Both the position numbers and the translations under genes were made by a program. Positions 62,272-64,000 of a DNA stretch of 64,000 nucleotides are shown in pieces (within the stretch, counting starts at the first letter, position 1; every line of letters starts with the position of its first letter). Origin of the DNA: Peribacillus folii (GTDB taxonomy: Bacteria; Bacillota; Bacilli; Bacillales; DSM-1321); assembly GCF_030271255.1 (NCBI RefSeq), contig NZ_JASJOM010000002.1, positions 186,001-250,000 of the forward strand, read 5' to 3'. Below the pieces are notes generated by a model. It did not search any database. It was given only the letters and a program-made list of their open reading frames with translations, and had not been told where the DNA came from.

Positions 62272-62298
62272 TTTATAAAAATCTAAATATAGGCGGCA

Positions 62299-62675
62299 TC
62301 ATTCGGTCAATTCCAAGATATTGCCTTCAGGGTCTTCGATTACACTCTCATAATAGCCGTCACCAGTGATACGCGGGCCATGAAGGCGGTAGCCATCCAA
62401 GTGCAACACTTTCGTCAGCCTATTGACCTCTCCCTGCTTCCGAGTGAGAATGCAAGATGGGCCAAGCCAAGCCGATCATCCTGATCTTTTTTAACCTTAC
62501 CTATTTGACGCATGATTTCCAATCGCGTCCTTCCCTCGAATTTTATAAAATAAGATTCCAATTGCTTATCTTTATTGTGGTACTTTGCGTTGGCGTTTCC
62601 ATTGAAATAGCTTTCATAAAAATGCTTCATCTTTTCCAAATTTTTCACCCAGATTGCCGCATGTTCAATTTCCAT
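62299..62675 (-). pseudogene. frameshifted VOC/glyoxalase-family gene
   Basis: The first frame (62675 to the stop at 62415) reads MEIEHAAIWVKNLEKMKHFYESYF and so on, a clear glyoxalase/bleomycin-resistance-type N-terminal half, ending wrongly with SRERSIG. The shifted frame continues [40 protein letters not shown] and LTE, exactly the expected C-terminal half with its Glu ligand, to TGA at 62299-62301. One base near 62425-62440 would restore a 126-residue protein. It is either a recent inactivation or a sequencing error. Confidence 0.85.
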
Positions 62676-62733
62676 CTCCTTTTACTTCCTCTGGCTTTTC
62701 TTACTAGTTTAGATCAAACGGTTCTCCCCCATT

Positions 62734-63966
62734 TTACATTGTCATGGAGTTCGGACTTTCACGATTTACGGATTTCCTATTTTTGATTAAATGATTTAAT
62801 TTTTCCGAACTCAAGAGCATCGCTGCCACGAAAAGGGCAATAAAAAACGGGAAAATCCCGATGGATGTGTGGGCTGCAAGGAATCCTAGGAGAGGCGGCA
62901 TCGACATGCTGCCAGTATAGGCCATTGCCATTTGAAGGCCCATTATGGTCTGTGAATGTTCCTTTCCAAAACGAGCTGGCGTTTCATGGAGCATGCATGG
63001 GAAAATCGGGGCAAAGCCTAAGCCTATCATAATGAACCCTGCTAGCAGGAAGCCATGAGGCACTGGTAATAATATAAGTGCCGTTCCCACTATTGCTGTC
63101 ACTTGACCGACACGAATCAGTGTCCGATTCGTGACCTTCAATGTTATGAAGCCTGTAATGAACCTTCCGATCGTAATTCCTGCATAATATAAGGAAACCC
63201 ATTTTGCCGCCACATCCACAGGCAATTCCTTTACATTCACGAGAAAGCTGCTTCCCCATAGGCCGATTGTCGCTTCTGCCCCGCAATAAAACAAGAAGGA
63301 AAACAGGGCAAGCTTCACTCCCTTGATTTGCAAAGGTTTTGTTTGTTTGGCAGCTTCTTCATGCAAGGCACCAGCACGTCCGCCCTTCTCTTCCGAAATT
63401 GCGGCAGCGCTGTTTTTAGCGATCTTATTCCATAATGGCAGAGTGAAGAAAAGGATGATGACTAAAGCAAACTGAATGCCCGCAATGACGAGATACCCGC
63501 TTCTCCAGGAATGCTGCCCTGATATGGACTGAGCCATAATGATCGGACCAAGGGTGGCTCCGACTCCCCAAAAACAATGCAACCAGCTCATATGATGTGC
63601 TTTGTAATGCGTCGCAACATAATTGTTCAATCCAGCATCGACAGACCCTGCCCCTATTCCCATTGGTATGGCGAATATGAAAAGCCAGAAAACCGATGGA
63701 GCAAAATGGATACCCAGCAGGCTCCCCGCTGTCAGCAAGCAGCTGACAAGAGTTACAACGCCAGTCCCAAATCGCTTAAGGACGAAGCCACTGGCTAAAC
63801 TCGAGAGGATGGTACCAGCCGCAATCGTCATGAAAAGCCATCCAGCCGTTTCAAGCGGAGCACCATATTCCTCACTCATGACGGGCCAAGCGACTCCTAA
63901 CAATGAATCTGGTAAGCCTAAGCTTATAAAAGCCAAGTAAATGATGACTAAAAAGAATGTGGCCAT
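62734..63966 (-). CDS. MFS transporter (FucP/YfkF-like)
   Basis: The 410-residue protein has 12 membrane spans in two halves with a charged central loop (SEEKGGRAGALHEEAAKQTKP). Features: LAFISLGLPDSLLGVAWPVMSEEYG in helix 1, GIGAGSVDAGLNNYVATHY in helix 4-5, MSWLHCFWGVGATLGPIIMA and FMIGLGFAPIFPCMLHETPARFG in the C-half, which resemble the FHS (fucose-glucose-galactose) sugar group. GGGAGGCAAATCCATCC precedes the ATG. The substrate is not predictable. Confidence 0.88.
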   Translation of the reverse strand: MATFFLVIIYLAFISLGLPDSLLGVAWPVMSEEYGAPLETAGWLFMTIAAGTILSSLASGFVLKRFGTGVVTLVSCLLTAGSLLGIHFAPSVFWLFIFAIPMGIGAGSVDAGLNNYVATHYKAHHMSWLHCFWGVGATLGPIIMAQSISGQHSWRSGYLVIAGIQFALVIILFFTLPLWNKIAKNSAAAISEEKGGRAGALHEEAAKQTKPLQIKGVKLALFSFLFYCGAEATIGLWGSSFLVNVKELPVDVAAKWVSLYYAGITIGRFITGFITLKVTNRTLIRVGQVTAIVGTALILLPVPHGFLLAGFIMIGLGFAPIFPCMLHETPARFGKEHSQTIMGLQMAMAYTGSMSMPPLLGFLAAHTSIGIFPFFIALFVAAMLLSSEKLNHLIKNRKSVNRESPNSMTM

Positions 63967-64000
63967 GGATGGATTTGCCTCCCTACATTTTCTATTACCG

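Noticed and set aside
1..64000. CRISPR arrays, prophage, restriction or toxin-antitoxin systems, and tRNA genes
   Set aside because: No regularly spaced direct repeats, phage-structural genes, methylase-nuclease pairs or cloverleaf sequences were seen on reading.

Overview
The window is chromosomal DNA of an aerobic, endospore-forming Bacillaceae bacterium, probably a Peribacillus / Bacillus simplex-type relative. The basis is the sequence itself: an alpha/beta-type small acid-soluble spore protein, a YjcZ-type sporulation peptide, strong AGGAGG-type ribosome binding sites with frequent TTG/GTG starts, many hairpin-plus-T-run terminators, and a gene order close to the Bacillus subtilis ypmQ-ypmP-ilvA-dfrA-thyB-ypjP-ypiP-ilvD-ypgR-ypgQ-bsaA-metA segment. 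No rRNA, tRNA, CRISPR array, intact insertion sequence or prophage was seen.

Layout. 1-4.1 kb: a cut-off S66 LD-carboxypeptidase, YjcZ peptide, secreted SGNH hydrolase, msrA-msrB and a DUF4397 protein. 4.1-19.1 kb: conserved housekeeping core (ypmS-ypmR, Sco-like ypmQ, DegV, ypmP, tatC-tatA, ilvA, thyA-dfrA, ypjP, ypiP, brxA) interrupted by accessory genes: an anthrax-lethal-factor-like/Pro-Pro-endopeptidase-like metalloprotease, a small membrane protein, a DHFR-like reductase, a TerC-family transporter, a 26-residue membrane peptide gene and a gamma-glutamyltransferase. 19.2-28 kb: ilvD, ypgR, an ABC-F ATPase, ypgQ, bsaA, an unknown conserved protein and metA.

28-40.4 kb is accessory: two methyltransferases and the remnant of a third, AIM24 protein, ArsR plus NADP oxidoreductase, and a cluster of LacI regulator / APC permease / argininosuccinate-lyase-family enzyme / unusual 431-residue regulator. 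This cluster is the best candidate for a little-described pathway: it has no argG and looks like a dedicated uptake-and-cleavage route. A YgaK-type flavin oxidase follows.

40.4-64 kb: mntR, topB, a decayed kdpC, a PadR-DUF1048-DrrA-like-DrrB-like export operon with repeated TATTCAGT motifs, a GNAT enzyme, a truncated AraC regulator, VOC proteins (one frameshifted), a drug-efflux MFS protein, DoxX and DinB proteins, a StyA-like flavin monooxygenase with a leader that partly resembles a TPP riboswitch, a prolyl 4-hydroxylase, a SASP gene, an aldehyde dehydrogenase, and a sugar ABC importer divergent from its LacI regulator with operator-like sites and a near-perfect cre. A second MFS transporter closes the window.

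All functional calls come from reading motifs and remembered family resemblance; no database search was run.
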